A DNA stretch of 64,000 nt. It comes from Mycolicibacterium hodleri. GTDB taxonomy: Bacteria; Actinomycetota; Actinomycetes; Mycobacteriales; Mycobacteriaceae. The translations under genes were made by a program, and so were the position numbers. The DNA is taken from contig NZ_RCZG01000016.1 in the NCBI RefSeq assembly GCF_006439015.1, forward strand, positions 30,029 through 94,028. Direction: 5' to 3'. Positions 8,151-16,567 of this stretch are shown one piece after another (the stretch's first letter is position 1; the number at the start of each line of letters is the position of its first letter). Below the pieces are notes generated by a model. The model was not told the DNA's origin. It saw only the letters and a program-made list of their open reading frames with translations, and ran no database searches.

Positions 8151-9383
8151 ATGCTGAAGACAACCGCCCTGGTGGTGGGCGCCGGACATAGCGGCCTAGC
8201 CATGAGCCGCTGCCTCGCCGACCGTTCGATCGACCACGTGGTCCTCGAACGCGGCGAGGTAGCGGACTCGTGGCGCACCATGCGGTGGGACTCGATGCGG
8301 TTGCTGACCCCCAACTGGATGGCCCGGTTGCCGGGGCACTCCTACCGCGGCGATGACCCCGACGGCTATCTCGCGGCATCCGAAGTAGTGCACTTCATCG
8401 AGCGCTACGCCAAGGAGACCGCGGCGCCCGTCCGCGCGAACACCACCGTGACGTCGGTGCGACAGACCGACAGCGGGTTCGTGGTGCAGACCGATCAGGA
8501 TGCGTGGCATGCGCGGTCGGTCGTGTTGGCGTCGGGTGCCAACGCCGTCGCCAATGTTCCTGCGCTGCAATCCGGTGTACCCGCGGGCATCACCTCGCTC
8601 ACCCCGGCGGATTACCGCAACCCGGACGAGGTACCCGACGGTGGGGTTCTCGTCGTCGGCGCCTCGGCGAGCGGTATTCAGATCGCCGCGGAACTGCACC
8701 GAGCTGGAAGGGACGTCACCGTCGCCGTTGGGGAGCACGTCCGCATGCCGCGCACCTATCGCGGCAAGGACATCCTGTGGTGGATGGACGCCGCGGGGTT
8801 GTTCGACGAGCGCTACGACCAGACGCCTGATCTCGTCCGGTCCCGCAGACTTCCGTCGATGCAGCTCGTCGGATCATCCGAGCGGGTGACCATCGACCTC
8901 AATTCGCTGATCGGATTGGGCATCCAACTCGTTGGGCGATTGGCCGGAATCCGTGACGGGATCGCTCAATTCTCCGGCTCGTTGCCGAACATGTTCGCGT
9001 TGGCAGACCAGAAGCTCGGACGTCTGCTCGACACGATTGACGCATGGGCGTTCACGACCGGTTTCGACGGTGGTGATCCGCCAAGACGTTTCGCCCCCAC
9101 GGCGGTTCCGGCCACCGTCCCCTTGACGATGGACCTCAATTCCGGTGCCATCCGTACGATCATCTGGGCCACCGGATTCCGGCCAGACATGTCCTGGCTC
9201 GACGTTCCGGTCTTCGACCAGAAGGGTCAGATCCGCCATGACGGCGGCGCGACCGCCACCCCCGGCCTCTACCTGATGGGGATGCCATTCATGCGGCGCC
9301 GCAAATCGAGCTTCATCGACGGCGCAGCTGCCGATGCGGCAGATCTGAGCGGCCACCTAGCCCACTACCTCGATGCGAACTAA
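8151..9383 (+). CDS. FAD/NAD(P)-binding flavin monooxygenase-like protein
   Basis: The 410-residue protein opens with a GxGxxG dinucleotide motif (VVGAGHSGLAMSRCL, FAD) and has a second one around residue 165 (VLVVGASASGIQIAAEL, NADPH), the layout of class B flavin monooxygenases and CzcO-like proteins. WRTMRWDSMRLLTPNW and the late ATGFRPDMSWL are typical of this group. The canonical FMO/BVMO fingerprint is not obvious, so the exact chemistry (N-, S- or Baeyer-Villiger oxygenation, or simple dehydrogenation) is open. It starts 27 bases after the osmC stop and ends 10 bases before the next flavoenzyme, so it is within one operon. Confidence 0.88.
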   Translation: MLKTTALVVGAGHSGLAMSRCLADRSIDHVVLERGEVADSWRTMRWDSMRLLTPNWMARLPGHSYRGDDPDGYLAASEVVHFIERYAKETAAPVRANTTVTSVRQTDSGFVVQTDQDAWHARSVVLASGANAVANVPALQSGVPAGITSLTPADYRNPDEVPDGGVLVVGASASGIQIAAELHRAGRDVTVAVGEHVRMPRTYRGKDILWWMDAAGLFDERYDQTPDLVRSRRLPSMQLVGSSERVTIDLNSLIGLGIQLVGRLAGIRDGIAQFSGSLPNMFALADQKLGRLLDTIDAWAFTTGFDGGDPPRRFAPTAVPATVPLTMDLNSGAIRTIIWATGFRPDMSWLDVPVFDQKGQIRHDGGATATPGLYLMGMPFMRRRKSSFIDGAAADAADLSGHLAHYLDAN

Positions 9384-9393
9384 GGAACATCAC

Positions 9394-10563
9394 ATGGACT
9401 ACGAAGACTACGACGCGATCATCGTCGGCGGCCGCTGTGCAGGCGCGGCGACCGCGATGCTGCTCGCCCGCGGCGGCATGCGCGTGCTCGTCGTCGAGGC
9501 GACCCGGCCCGGCACCGACACGCTGTCAACGCACGCCCTCATGCGGGGTGGCGTCCTCCAACTGCACCGCTGGGGTCTGCTCGACGCCGTCGTCGCCGCC
9601 GGGACTCCGGCCATCCTTTCGACCGAGTTCGAGTACGGCGACGAGATCGAGAAGGTCGACATCCGTTCCAGCGGAAGCATTTCCGCGCTACGTGCACCAC
9701 GTCGAACAGTCCTCGACCCGCTACTGCTCGGAGCGGCCCACGATGCAGGCGCCGAGATTCGCATGCAGGCACGCGTGGTAGGTGTGGTTCGCGAGGGTGA
9801 CAGGGTGTGCGGCGTCGAGGGCGTCGACCGTGGCGCCGGTACTCGCTTTCGCGCCATCGCACCGCTGGTCATCGGCGCCGACGGACGGAACTCGACGATA
9901 GCCCGAGCCGTCGACGCCCCCTATCGACGTCGCGGCAGCGCTTCTGGCGCGATCGTCTATGGCTACTTCGCCGAACTCCCAGACGATCGCTACCACTGGG
10001 CGTATCGCCCGGGGGTGACCGCGGGCGTGGTCCCCACCAGCGACGGGTTGGCATGCGTACGGGCGGGCACCGCCAGCGACAGGTTCGCCCAACAACGGTC
10101 CGCTGGCCTCGACGCCACCTTTCGATCGCTGCTCGCCGAGGCCACCCCGCAGGTGGCGCGGTCGATCGGCGCCGCGCCACCCGTCGGCACGCTGCGCGCC
10201 TACCCGGGCCAGCCCGGCTGGATCCGCGCCGCAGCGGGCCCGGGCTGGGCGCTGGTCGGCGACGCCGCCTATTTCAAGGACCCCATCACCGCGCACGGCA
10301 TCACCGACGCGCTGCGCGACGCGGACCTGCTCGCTCGCGCGGTACTCGAGGCACCGCGCTCGTGGGGATCCCAGCTCGATGCCATCACCGATTACGAGCA
10401 CACGCGTGATCGACTCTCCGAGCCTCTGTTCGACATCACCGAGCGCATCGCGAGCTACCGCTGGGACCTGGCCGAGCTGCGCGCGCATCTTCGGGACCTG
10501 AGTCAGGCCATGCGACCCGAAGTCGACGCACTGCTCGAGCTGGACCAAGAGCCCGCCGCGTGA
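9394..10563 (+). CDS. FAD-dependent oxidoreductase of the geranylgeranyl-reductase / class A monooxygenase group
   Basis: The 389-residue protein has the N-terminal FAD motif VGGRCAGAATAMLLARGGMRVLVVEA, a mid-protein PLVIGADGRNSTIAR (DG motif shared by aromatic hydroxylases and halogenases) and GWALVGDAAYFKDPITAHGI (GD motif binding the FAD ribityl chain). These place it with group A flavoprotein monooxygenases and geranylgeranyl-reductase-like enzymes. The ATG at 9394 follows AAGGAA with 7-base spacing; an earlier in-frame ATG at 9373 overlaps the upstream gene and lacks a ribosome binding site. Having two different flavoenzymes back to back suggests successive oxidations of one substrate. 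Confidence 0.88.
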   Translation: MDYEDYDAIIVGGRCAGAATAMLLARGGMRVLVVEATRPGTDTLSTHALMRGGVLQLHRWGLLDAVVAAGTPAILSTEFEYGDEIEKVDIRSSGSISALRAPRRTVLDPLLLGAAHDAGAEIRMQARVVGVVREGDRVCGVEGVDRGAGTRFRAIAPLVIGADGRNSTIARAVDAPYRRRGSASGAIVYGYFAELPDDRYHWAYRPGVTAGVVPTSDGLACVRAGTASDRFAQQRSAGLDATFRSLLAEATPQVARSIGAAPPVGTLRAYPGQPGWIRAAAGPGWALVGDAAYFKDPITAHGITDALRDADLLARAVLEAPRSWGSQLDAITDYEHTRDRLSEPLFDITERIASYRWDLAELRAHLRDLSQAMRPEVDALLELDQEPAA

Positions 10564-10576
10564 ACGGGTGCCGTCG

Positions 10577-11860
10577 ATGACTCTGTCCCGAGCTAATCGA
10601 CAGCGCGCGCTCGTCGCGCTTGTCGAAGTGTTGGGCCTCAGTGTTTGGTTTTCGGCGACCGCGGTGGTGCCCAGTCTGCGCGCGGAATGGGGCATCAGCT
10701 CGGCGGCTGCGGTGTGGCTGACCGCCTCGGTGCAGATCGGGTTCGTCGTCGGGGCGGTCGCCTCGGCTGTACTCAACCTCGCCGATCGCACCCCGCCACG
10801 ATTGTTGCTCGCCGCGAGCGCGCTGTGCGCCGCAACGTGCACGGCGGTACTGGCACTGTTCGCCAACGGTCTCGCTGCGGCAGTCCCGTTGAGATTCCTC
10901 ACCGGGACGTTCCTCGCCGGCGTGTATCCGGTGGGGATGAAGCTCGCGGCGTCGTGGTCGCGACCCGTCGACCGTGGCCGAACATTCGGGATTCTGCTGG
11001 GTGCCCTCACCATTGGCTCCGCACTGCCGCATCTCATCAGCGGGCTCGGACAGTTGCCGTGGCGCACTGTGATGCTCGCGGCCGCGGCGTTGACCGCAGT
11101 CGCTGCGATCGTCGCCGTCACCCTGATTCGGCCGGGCCCGCAGCTGGAGATCGGGGCGATCACCCCTCATCCGCGCCATGCGATGGCGATCTTCGTCCAC
11201 CGCGGACCCCGATTGGTGAGCCTCGGCTACTTCGGGCACATGTGGGAGCTCTACGCCCTGTGGACCTGGCTGGCGATGTTCGTCGCCGCCGGCCGCGCCC
11301 AACGGGGCGACACGGCCGCCCCCTCGACCGGACTGATCGTGTTCGTCGCGATCGGAGTCGCCGGTGCAGCCGGATGCCTTCTGGGCGGGTGGGCATCGGA
11401 TTATTTCGGGCGCCCGCCTGCCGCGATCGCCGCACTGGTGATCAGCGGGGCGTGCTGCGCGGCATCACCGGTCTTCTTCGCCGCTCCGACGGCCGTTCTC
11501 ACCGTCTTTCTGTTGGTGTGGGGTGCCGCCGTCATCGCCGACTCGGGCGTCTTCTCCACCTCACTCAGCGAGACGACAGACCCGCGATACGTCGGCACCG
11601 CGCTCACCGCGCAGCCCGCCGTGGGCTTCCTAGTGACGGTCGTGACCATCCAACTGGTCCCGCTCGTCGCCGGCCTCATCGGTTGGCAGTACGCATTCCT
11701 GCTACTGACAACCGGCCCCCTGATCGGCGCCGCGGCGATGTGCGTCCTGCGCGCCGCAGAGCACCAACCACACCCCTCGAAGGAGAGCCATGAACAGGAA
11801 TTCAACGCGCACGAGCCCATTCGTCGGTCAGACGGCGGAACTCTCGCGCACCGTCGATGA
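10577..11860 (+). CDS. Major facilitator superfamily transporter
   Basis: This 427-residue integral membrane protein has about twelve hydrophobic helices and an MFS-like N-half (VLGLSVWFSATAVVPSL, then LADR in loop 2-3, and RFLTGTFLAGVYPVGMKL). It resembles the CynX/NarK-type drug or metabolite exporters common in actinobacteria. It follows the second flavoenzyme by 13 bases (ATG 10577; GTG at 10568 is an alternative), so it probably exports or imports the substrate or product of the oxidoreductases. Its last 24 codons overlap the start of the maoC-like gene, an unusually long overlap; the C-terminal tail past the last helix may be partly fortuitous. Confidence 0.85.
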   Translation: MTLSRANRQRALVALVEVLGLSVWFSATAVVPSLRAEWGISSAAAVWLTASVQIGFVVGAVASAVLNLADRTPPRLLLAASALCAATCTAVLALFANGLAAAVPLRFLTGTFLAGVYPVGMKLAASWSRPVDRGRTFGILLGALTIGSALPHLISGLGQLPWRTVMLAAAALTAVAAIVAVTLIRPGPQLEIGAITPHPRHAMAIFVHRGPRLVSLGYFGHMWELYALWTWLAMFVAAGRAQRGDTAAPSTGLIVFVAIGVAGAAGCLLGGWASDYFGRPPAAIAALVISGACCAASPVFFAAPTAVLTVFLLVWGAAVIADSGVFSTSLSETTDPRYVGTALTAQPAVGFLVTVVTIQLVPLVAGLIGWQYAFLLLTTGPLIGAAAMCVLRAAEHQPHPSKESHEQEFNAHEPIRRSDGGTLAHRR

Positions 11861-12229
11861 CAAGGACATCGCAGTGTTCACCGAGATCAGTGGAGACCGG
11901 AATCCCCTGCACTATGACCACGCCGCGGCCAAGGCCTCGAGATTCGGGGAGATCGTCGTGCAGGGCGGCATCACCAGCGCGATCCTCAACGCCGTGGTTG
12001 CGGAAAGGCTTCCGGGCCCTGGCACGGTATTCCTCCAAGTGAGCTGGGCGTTCAAAGCCCCCGTGCGCCCAGGAGACACCATCACCGGGCGCGTCGAGGT
12101 GACGGCGACGCGTAAAGACAAGCCGATCACCGACTTCTGAACACCGTGACTCGTGATGACGGAACGGTCGTACTCGATGGAACAGCGGTCTGCTACACCA
12201 TGGATCTGATGAGCCAAGACGTGCAATGA
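11790..12229 (+). pseudogene. MaoC-like enoyl-CoA hydratase with a 3' frameshift
   Basis: The first 116 codons from ATG 11790 encode a single hot-dog MaoC domain with the hydratase motif IAVFTEISGDRNPLHYD (Asp-His of the active site present). The frame then stops at 12140 inside a conserved strand (KPITDF-stop). A shifted frame from about 12141 continues VTRDDGTVVLDGTAVCYTMD and ends at 12229, which is the expected C-terminal strand of the fold. Deleting two T bases near 12134 would restore one frame of about 146 residues. Either the gene is recently disrupted or this is a sequence error. The catalytic residues lie before the break, so the truncated protein might still fold partly. Confidence 0.75.
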
Positions 12230-12279
12230 CATCCGGGCTTTAGAGCAGAGACCCTCCCATTGGGGTAGAGAATGACGGG

Positions 12280-13869
12280 GTGCACCCGAACACCATTCCG
12301 AGCCTGGGACCGGGTCCCCGCAGAGCTGAGTTGCTGGCCGCGGTGTCGCTGGCAATCGACCTGGGTCTGGGTCAGCCGATGGAACACATGCTTCGGTCGT
12401 CGCTGATCGCGAGTCGCATCGCCGACCGCATGGGCCTCGACGCACAGCAACGGGCGACGATGTACTACGCCAACCTGGTGGGGTGGATTGGTTGTCATGC
12501 CGACTCCCACGAACTCTGGGAGCTATTCGGCGACGACATCGCTTGGCGTGCAGACACTTACGCAGTGGACATGGCGGGGCTGCCGTTTCTGCGTTTGATG
12601 ATGAGCCACACGGCACGGGATCTGCCGGGCTGGGCACACGGTATCCGTTCGGCGGCCTTTCTGCTCACCGCGCGGGGTCAGATCGCCAGACTGATCCATT
12701 CGCATTGCAGCTCCGCGGGAGTACTTTCCGATCGGATGGGCCTGAACAATCGAGTCGGAGAGGCGCTGGGCTTCGTCTTCGAGCGCTGGGACGGGCAAGG
12801 ACTGCCGAACGGTGCTCGGGGAGAAGACATCCCGGTCGAGGTCCAAATCGTCCACGTCGCGGACGTCATCGAGGTTCATTTGCGCGCGGGTGGCGTCGAA
12901 CACGTGGTCGACGTCGTCCGGTCCCGGCGTGGCACTCAGTTCAGCCCCACCGTGGTGGAGGTTTTCGAGAGTGACGCGGACGCGATCGTGGATGGGTTGC
13001 TCGACATGGATGTCTGGACCGCCTCGTTGGCGCAGGCACCAGATCGGGACCAGTCCCTGAGCGATGGCGAACTCGACGAGATACTCAGGGCAATGGGTGA
13101 TTTCGTCGATCTCAAGTGTCCATTCACCTTTGGACATTCACGTGGCGTGGCTGACCTGGTCGCCGGGGCAGCGCGACACCTGGGCATGTCGGCTACGGAC
13201 ATCGAATCCCTCTACCGGGCGGGCCTCGTTCACGGGATCGGAAGAATGGGCGTGTCCAACAAGATCTGGGAGAAGAAGGGACCCTTGAGCACGGCTGAAT
13301 GGGAGCGGGTCCAGATGTATCCGTATCTCAGCGGCCGGATTTTGAGCCGGGTCAGCGGCCTGGAATCAGTGGTGTCTCTGGCCACCAAGCACAGGGAGAG
13401 GATTGACGGGTCCGGCTTTCCCCGGGGGATCGCCGGCACCGAGTTGACCCCGCAGGACCGGTTGCTCGCCGCCGCGGTAGCCTATCGCCGACTGCTCGAG
13501 CCTCGTCCACATCGGCCGGCTTTGGACTCAAGCGGCGCAGCCGATCAGGTGCGTCGCGAGGCGCGCGCCGGACGCCTCGACGCCGAGGCGGTGGAAGCCG
13601 TCTTGGCGGCAGCGGGGCACCGGGTGGCTCGGCGAACGCCCTGGCCGGCCGGGCTCACCAACCGCGAGGTGGAGGTCCTGCGGCTGATCGCGCAAGGACG
13701 ATCGAACCGCGAAATCGCCGCCGAGCTGTACATCGCAGAGAAGACGGCGGGCAATCACGTCGAGCGCGTGTACTCCAAGCTGGGCGTCAAGAATCGCACG
13801 CAGGCCAGTCTCGCAGCGATCGACCGCGGTCTGACCGGCTTCCCGTTCGATGCGTCCACGCGATCATGA
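12280..13869 (+). CDS. HD-domain (HD-GYP-like, degenerate) protein with C-terminal LuxR helix-turn-helix
   Basis: This 529-residue regulator has two HD-GYP-like halves and a DNA-binding tail. The first half (about 33-235) ends with FERWDGQGLPNG and VHVADVIEVH. The second (about 270-405) has FGHSRGVADL, LVHGIGRMGVSNKIW and HRERIDGSGFPRG. In active phosphodiesterases the second motif is HDIG; here it is HGIG, so the metal-binding Asp is missing and catalysis is doubtful. Residues 455-515 form a LuxR-type HTH (LTNREVEVLRLIAQGRSNREIA, then KTAGNHVERVYSKLGVKNR). It is a GTG start 50 bases past the maoC-like gene on the same strand, so it may control the redox operon. The ligand is unknown. Confidence 0.82.
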   Translation: MHPNTIPSLGPGPRRAELLAAVSLAIDLGLGQPMEHMLRSSLIASRIADRMGLDAQQRATMYYANLVGWIGCHADSHELWELFGDDIAWRADTYAVDMAGLPFLRLMMSHTARDLPGWAHGIRSAAFLLTARGQIARLIHSHCSSAGVLSDRMGLNNRVGEALGFVFERWDGQGLPNGARGEDIPVEVQIVHVADVIEVHLRAGGVEHVVDVVRSRRGTQFSPTVVEVFESDADAIVDGLLDMDVWTASLAQAPDRDQSLSDGELDEILRAMGDFVDLKCPFTFGHSRGVADLVAGAARHLGMSATDIESLYRAGLVHGIGRMGVSNKIWEKKGPLSTAEWERVQMYPYLSGRILSRVSGLESVVSLATKHRERIDGSGFPRGIAGTELTPQDRLLAAAVAYRRLLEPRPHRPALDSSGAADQVRREARAGRLDAEAVEAVLAAAGHRVARRTPWPAGLTNREVEVLRLIAQGRSNREIAAELYIAEKTAGNHVERVYSKLGVKNRTQASLAAIDRGLTGFPFDASTRS

Positions 13870-13996
13870 GGTAGGACGGATGCTGCCGATGAACCGGCGA
13901 TTAGCGGCTGCTGCGCACGCCTTGTAGAGCGGCCTGCCAACCGGCTTCATGCCGGGTTGAAAGCTGGCGTACAGATTCGTTGGACACCATGGGACG

Positions 13997-15460
13997 GTGC
14001 TCGTGTCCAACTCAGTTGCGAACCCTGCCGGAAATCTGGCAGTTCAACTCCTGGCCGCCGATGCTCCTGCGCCCTACCACCACGGACTGTCGCTCCTGCA
14101 GGGCTGGCTGCCGCTGACCGTCCAGATCGTCGCGGTCTTGATGCTGGTCGCCGCGGTTGGTTGGCGGACGCGTCGCTGGCGTCTGGTCTGGCTGCCCGTC
14201 GCAATTGCGGTGGGAGTCGGTGTGGCTGCGTGGGCGCACTGGTACGTCGACTCCCAAGGCATGGCGGGTGACCCCGCGCCAGACTCGCTCTGGGTGTGGA
14301 CCGGTCTGACGGGGTTCGCGCTCGCCGCAGCGATATTGGGCTGGCGCGGGGTCCGGTGGCGACGGGTCACCGCGATCGTCGCCGTCCCGCTGTGCCTGTT
14401 GAGCACCGGCCTGGCCCTGAATACCTGGGTCGGCTACTTCCCCACCGTGCAGGTCGCGTGGAATCAGCTCACCGCGGGCCCACTGCCCGACGAAACCGAC
14501 CTCGACACCGTGCAGGCGATGCAGAAGTCGGGCACCCTGCCCGACCACGGCAGCGTCGTGCCGGTCGACATCCCCTCCACCGCATCGGGATTCAAGCACC
14601 GGACGGAGCTGGTCTACCTGCCCCCGCGGTGGTTCGCCTCGAACCCAGCCCCCAAGCTGCCGGTGGTGATGATGATCGGCGGCGAGTTCAACACCCCTGC
14701 CGACTGGCTGCGCACCGGCAACGCCGCATCCATCGTCGACGCCTTCGCCCAGTCACACGGCGGCAACGCACCCGTCCTGGTCTTCGTCGACTCCGGCGGA
14801 TCGTTCAACAACGACACCGAATGCGTCAACGGCGTCCGCGGCAACGTCGCCGACCATCTCACCAAGGACGTCGTGCCCTACGTCAACGCCACCTTCGGCA
14901 CCAGGTCCGCGAGCACCGACTGGGGCATCGTCGGCTGGTCGATGGGCGGCACCTGCGCCGTCGACCTGACCGTCATGCATCCCGAACTGTTCAGCAGCTT
15001 CGTCGACATCGCCGGCGACACGGGTCCCAACGCGGGCACCAAGGACCAGACGGTGGAGCGGCTGTACGGCGGCAACGCAGCGACGTGGGCCGAGTTCGAC
15101 CCGTCGACGGTGATTGCCAAACACGGCAACTATCAGGGAGTCTCGGGGTGGTTCGCCATCTCGACGGACACCCCGACCCGACACCAGTTCGCCCAGGGCA
15201 ACGACGCCGTCGGACTCGGCGGTCGCGACGGCGCCGGCATGCCCACCGATCAAACGCAGGCCGCGAACACGCTGTGCGGACTCGGTAGGGCGAACGGCAT
15301 CACGTGTTCGGTCGTGCCCACGACCGGCCGCCACGACTGGCCACTGGCGACGCAGGTCTTCACCGCCGCGCTGCCCTGGCTGGCGGCTGCCCTGCACACG
15401 CCGGGCGTCCCGGCCGTTGCATTGCCGACAGGAGCTCCGATCGCCGCGACGGGCAGTTGA
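13997..15460 (+). CDS. Membrane-anchored esterase of the esterase-D / antigen-85-like alpha/beta hydrolase family
   Basis: The 487-residue protein has four N-terminal membrane helices (about 37-56, 63-82, 100-117, 125-142) and then an extracytoplasmic esterase domain with the nucleophile elbow GWSMGG (Ser315) and a late TTGRHDWPLATQ supplying the His. The hydrolase domain resembles PF00756 (esterase D / mycolyltransferase-like), and the layout is that of mycobacterial membrane esterases whose substrates are unknown. A mycolyl- or acyl-transfer role in the envelope is an inference. The GTG at 13997 is used here; a GTG at 14003 is equally possible, and neither has a strong ribosome binding site. 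It converges on the LLM oxidoreductase across a strong terminator. Confidence 0.82.
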   Translation: MLVSNSVANPAGNLAVQLLAADAPAPYHHGLSLLQGWLPLTVQIVAVLMLVAAVGWRTRRWRLVWLPVAIAVGVGVAAWAHWYVDSQGMAGDPAPDSLWVWTGLTGFALAAAILGWRGVRWRRVTAIVAVPLCLLSTGLALNTWVGYFPTVQVAWNQLTAGPLPDETDLDTVQAMQKSGTLPDHGSVVPVDIPSTASGFKHRTELVYLPPRWFASNPAPKLPVVMMIGGEFNTPADWLRTGNAASIVDAFAQSHGGNAPVLVFVDSGGSFNNDTECVNGVRGNVADHLTKDVVPYVNATFGTRSASTDWGIVGWSMGGTCAVDLTVMHPELFSSFVDIAGDTGPNAGTKDQTVERLYGGNAATWAEFDPSTVIAKHGNYQGVSGWFAISTDTPTRHQFAQGNDAVGLGGRDGAGMPTDQTQAANTLCGLGRANGITCSVVPTTGRHDWPLATQVFTAALPWLAAALHTPGVPAVALPTGAPIAATGS

Positions 15461-15497
15461 CCCCGGCGCGGACGTCGAGATCGACGTTTTGCCGGGG
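15461..15497. terminator. Bidirectional terminator hairpin
   Basis: CCCCGGC (15461-15467) pairs with GCCGGGG (15491-15497), and inside it ACGTCGA pairs with TCGACGT. The nested stem lies between the convergent esterase (stop at 15460) and LLM oxidoreductase (stop at 15552) and can serve both. Confidence 0.7.
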
Positions 15498-15551
15498 TTG
15501 TGCGAGGAGGGATCTGCGAATCGTGGATCTCGCGGACGCCCGGCACCCGCC

Positions 15552-16478
15552 TCAGTCGTCGAGCGTCCGCAGGACGGCGCGGGTGCGGGCCTGTCCCTCG
15601 GGCGAGTGGTCGAACGTGGCGGCGACGTACTCGTCCACCCCGGCCGCGCTCAATTCGGCGAGCCGGTCCTTGACGGTGGCCTCGTCGCCGATGATCGCGG
15701 CGTCCTCGGGGCCTGCATAGCCTTCGCGATCGAGCATGGCCCGGTAGGAGGGCAGGTACCCGTACATCGCGAACTGTTCGGCAGCCTGTTTGCGCGCGCC
15801 GTCGACGTCGTCGGTGACACTCACCGGGAGACAGGCGACCACCCGGACCGCATCCTCGGGCCGCCCCGCGTCGGCGGCAGCCTGCCGCAGCGACGGAGTG
15901 ACGTGCCCGGCCAACGTCTTGGGCCCCGTCATCCAGGTGCACGTGCCCGCGGTGCGACGGCCCGCGATCTTCAACAGCTGCGGACCGAGCGCCGCGATGT
16001 ACACGTCGGGCCGCGGCGCACCCCCGATCATCAACGCGCCGCGAGTGGTCAGGATCTCGCCCTCCGCGGCGGCCGGTTCACCCGCCAGGAGTGGCAGGAG
16101 GCCGTCGAGGAATTCGTTCAGTCTGCGCACCGGCCTGTCCCACGGAATTCCCCACATGCCCTCGGTGACGGCCTGGTGTGTCATGCCGAGGCCGAGGATC
16201 AACCGGCCGTGCGAGACGAGGCTGACCGTCAGCGCTCGTTGCGCCATTTGCATCGGATGCTGGTTCTGGATGGGGACGACGCCGGTGGCAACCTCGATGT
16301 CGTCGACCTCGCGCAGCGCCACGGCCAGCACCGTGAGAAGGTCTGGCTCATACGGTAATTGGCTCATCCACAGCCGACGGAAGCCCTCCTCGCGCAGCAT
16401 CGCGAGGTTCTGCACGCATGCCTCGACCGGGTTGTCGATACCCGCTCCACTGAGTTGCCCGAACATACTGACCTGCAT
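15552..16478 (-). CDS. LLM-class (luciferase-like) F420-dependent oxidoreductase
   Basis: The 308-residue TIM-barrel protein has family marks: QVSMFGQLSGAGIDNPVE at the N-terminus, TGVVPIQNQHPMQMAQ (strand 3-4 region with QRA following), GRLILGLGMTHQ and RPVRRLNEFLDGLLPLL. In mycobacteria such proteins usually use reduced F420, sometimes FMN, to reduce or oxygenate small molecules. The substrate is unknown. The ATG at 16478 sits 10 bases after AAGGAG; a GTG at 16487 would be too close to that ribosome binding site. It is divergent from the TDT transporter. Confidence 0.87.
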   Translation of the reverse strand: MQVSMFGQLSGAGIDNPVEACVQNLAMLREEGFRRLWMSQLPYEPDLLTVLAVALREVDDIEVATGVVPIQNQHPMQMAQRALTVSLVSHGRLILGLGMTHQAVTEGMWGIPWDRPVRRLNEFLDGLLPLLAGEPAAAEGEILTTRGALMIGGAPRPDVYIAALGPQLLKIAGRRTAGTCTWMTGPKTLAGHVTPSLRQAAADAGRPEDAVRVVACLPVSVTDDVDGARKQAAEQFAMYGYLPSYRAMLDREGYAGPEDAAIIGDEATVKDRLAELSAAGVDEYVAATFDHSPEGQARTRAVLRTLDD

Positions 16479-16512
16479 GACTCGCACGCTCCTTTGCGTT
16501 CGCCGGTCTACA

Positions 16513-16567
16513 TCGAAGCATGACGACCGCTGCCCGCCATAGGGTGTTCAATGTCGAAGCATGACGA
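16513..16567. repeat. 14-bp direct repeat around the TDT transporter start
   Basis: TCGAAGCATGACGA occurs at 16513-16526 and 16554-16567, 41 bases apart; the second copy contains the transporter start codon. The first copy also contains an ATG, but its frame runs into a stop after a dozen codons. It looks like a small local duplication of the gene start or a pair of binding sites. Confidence 0.6.

Noticed and set aside
9721..11302. Long antisense frames across the second FAD oxidoreductase and the MFS gene
   Set aside because: Low-complexity Arg/Ala/Gly content and no recognisable domain; sense genes fit the operon.
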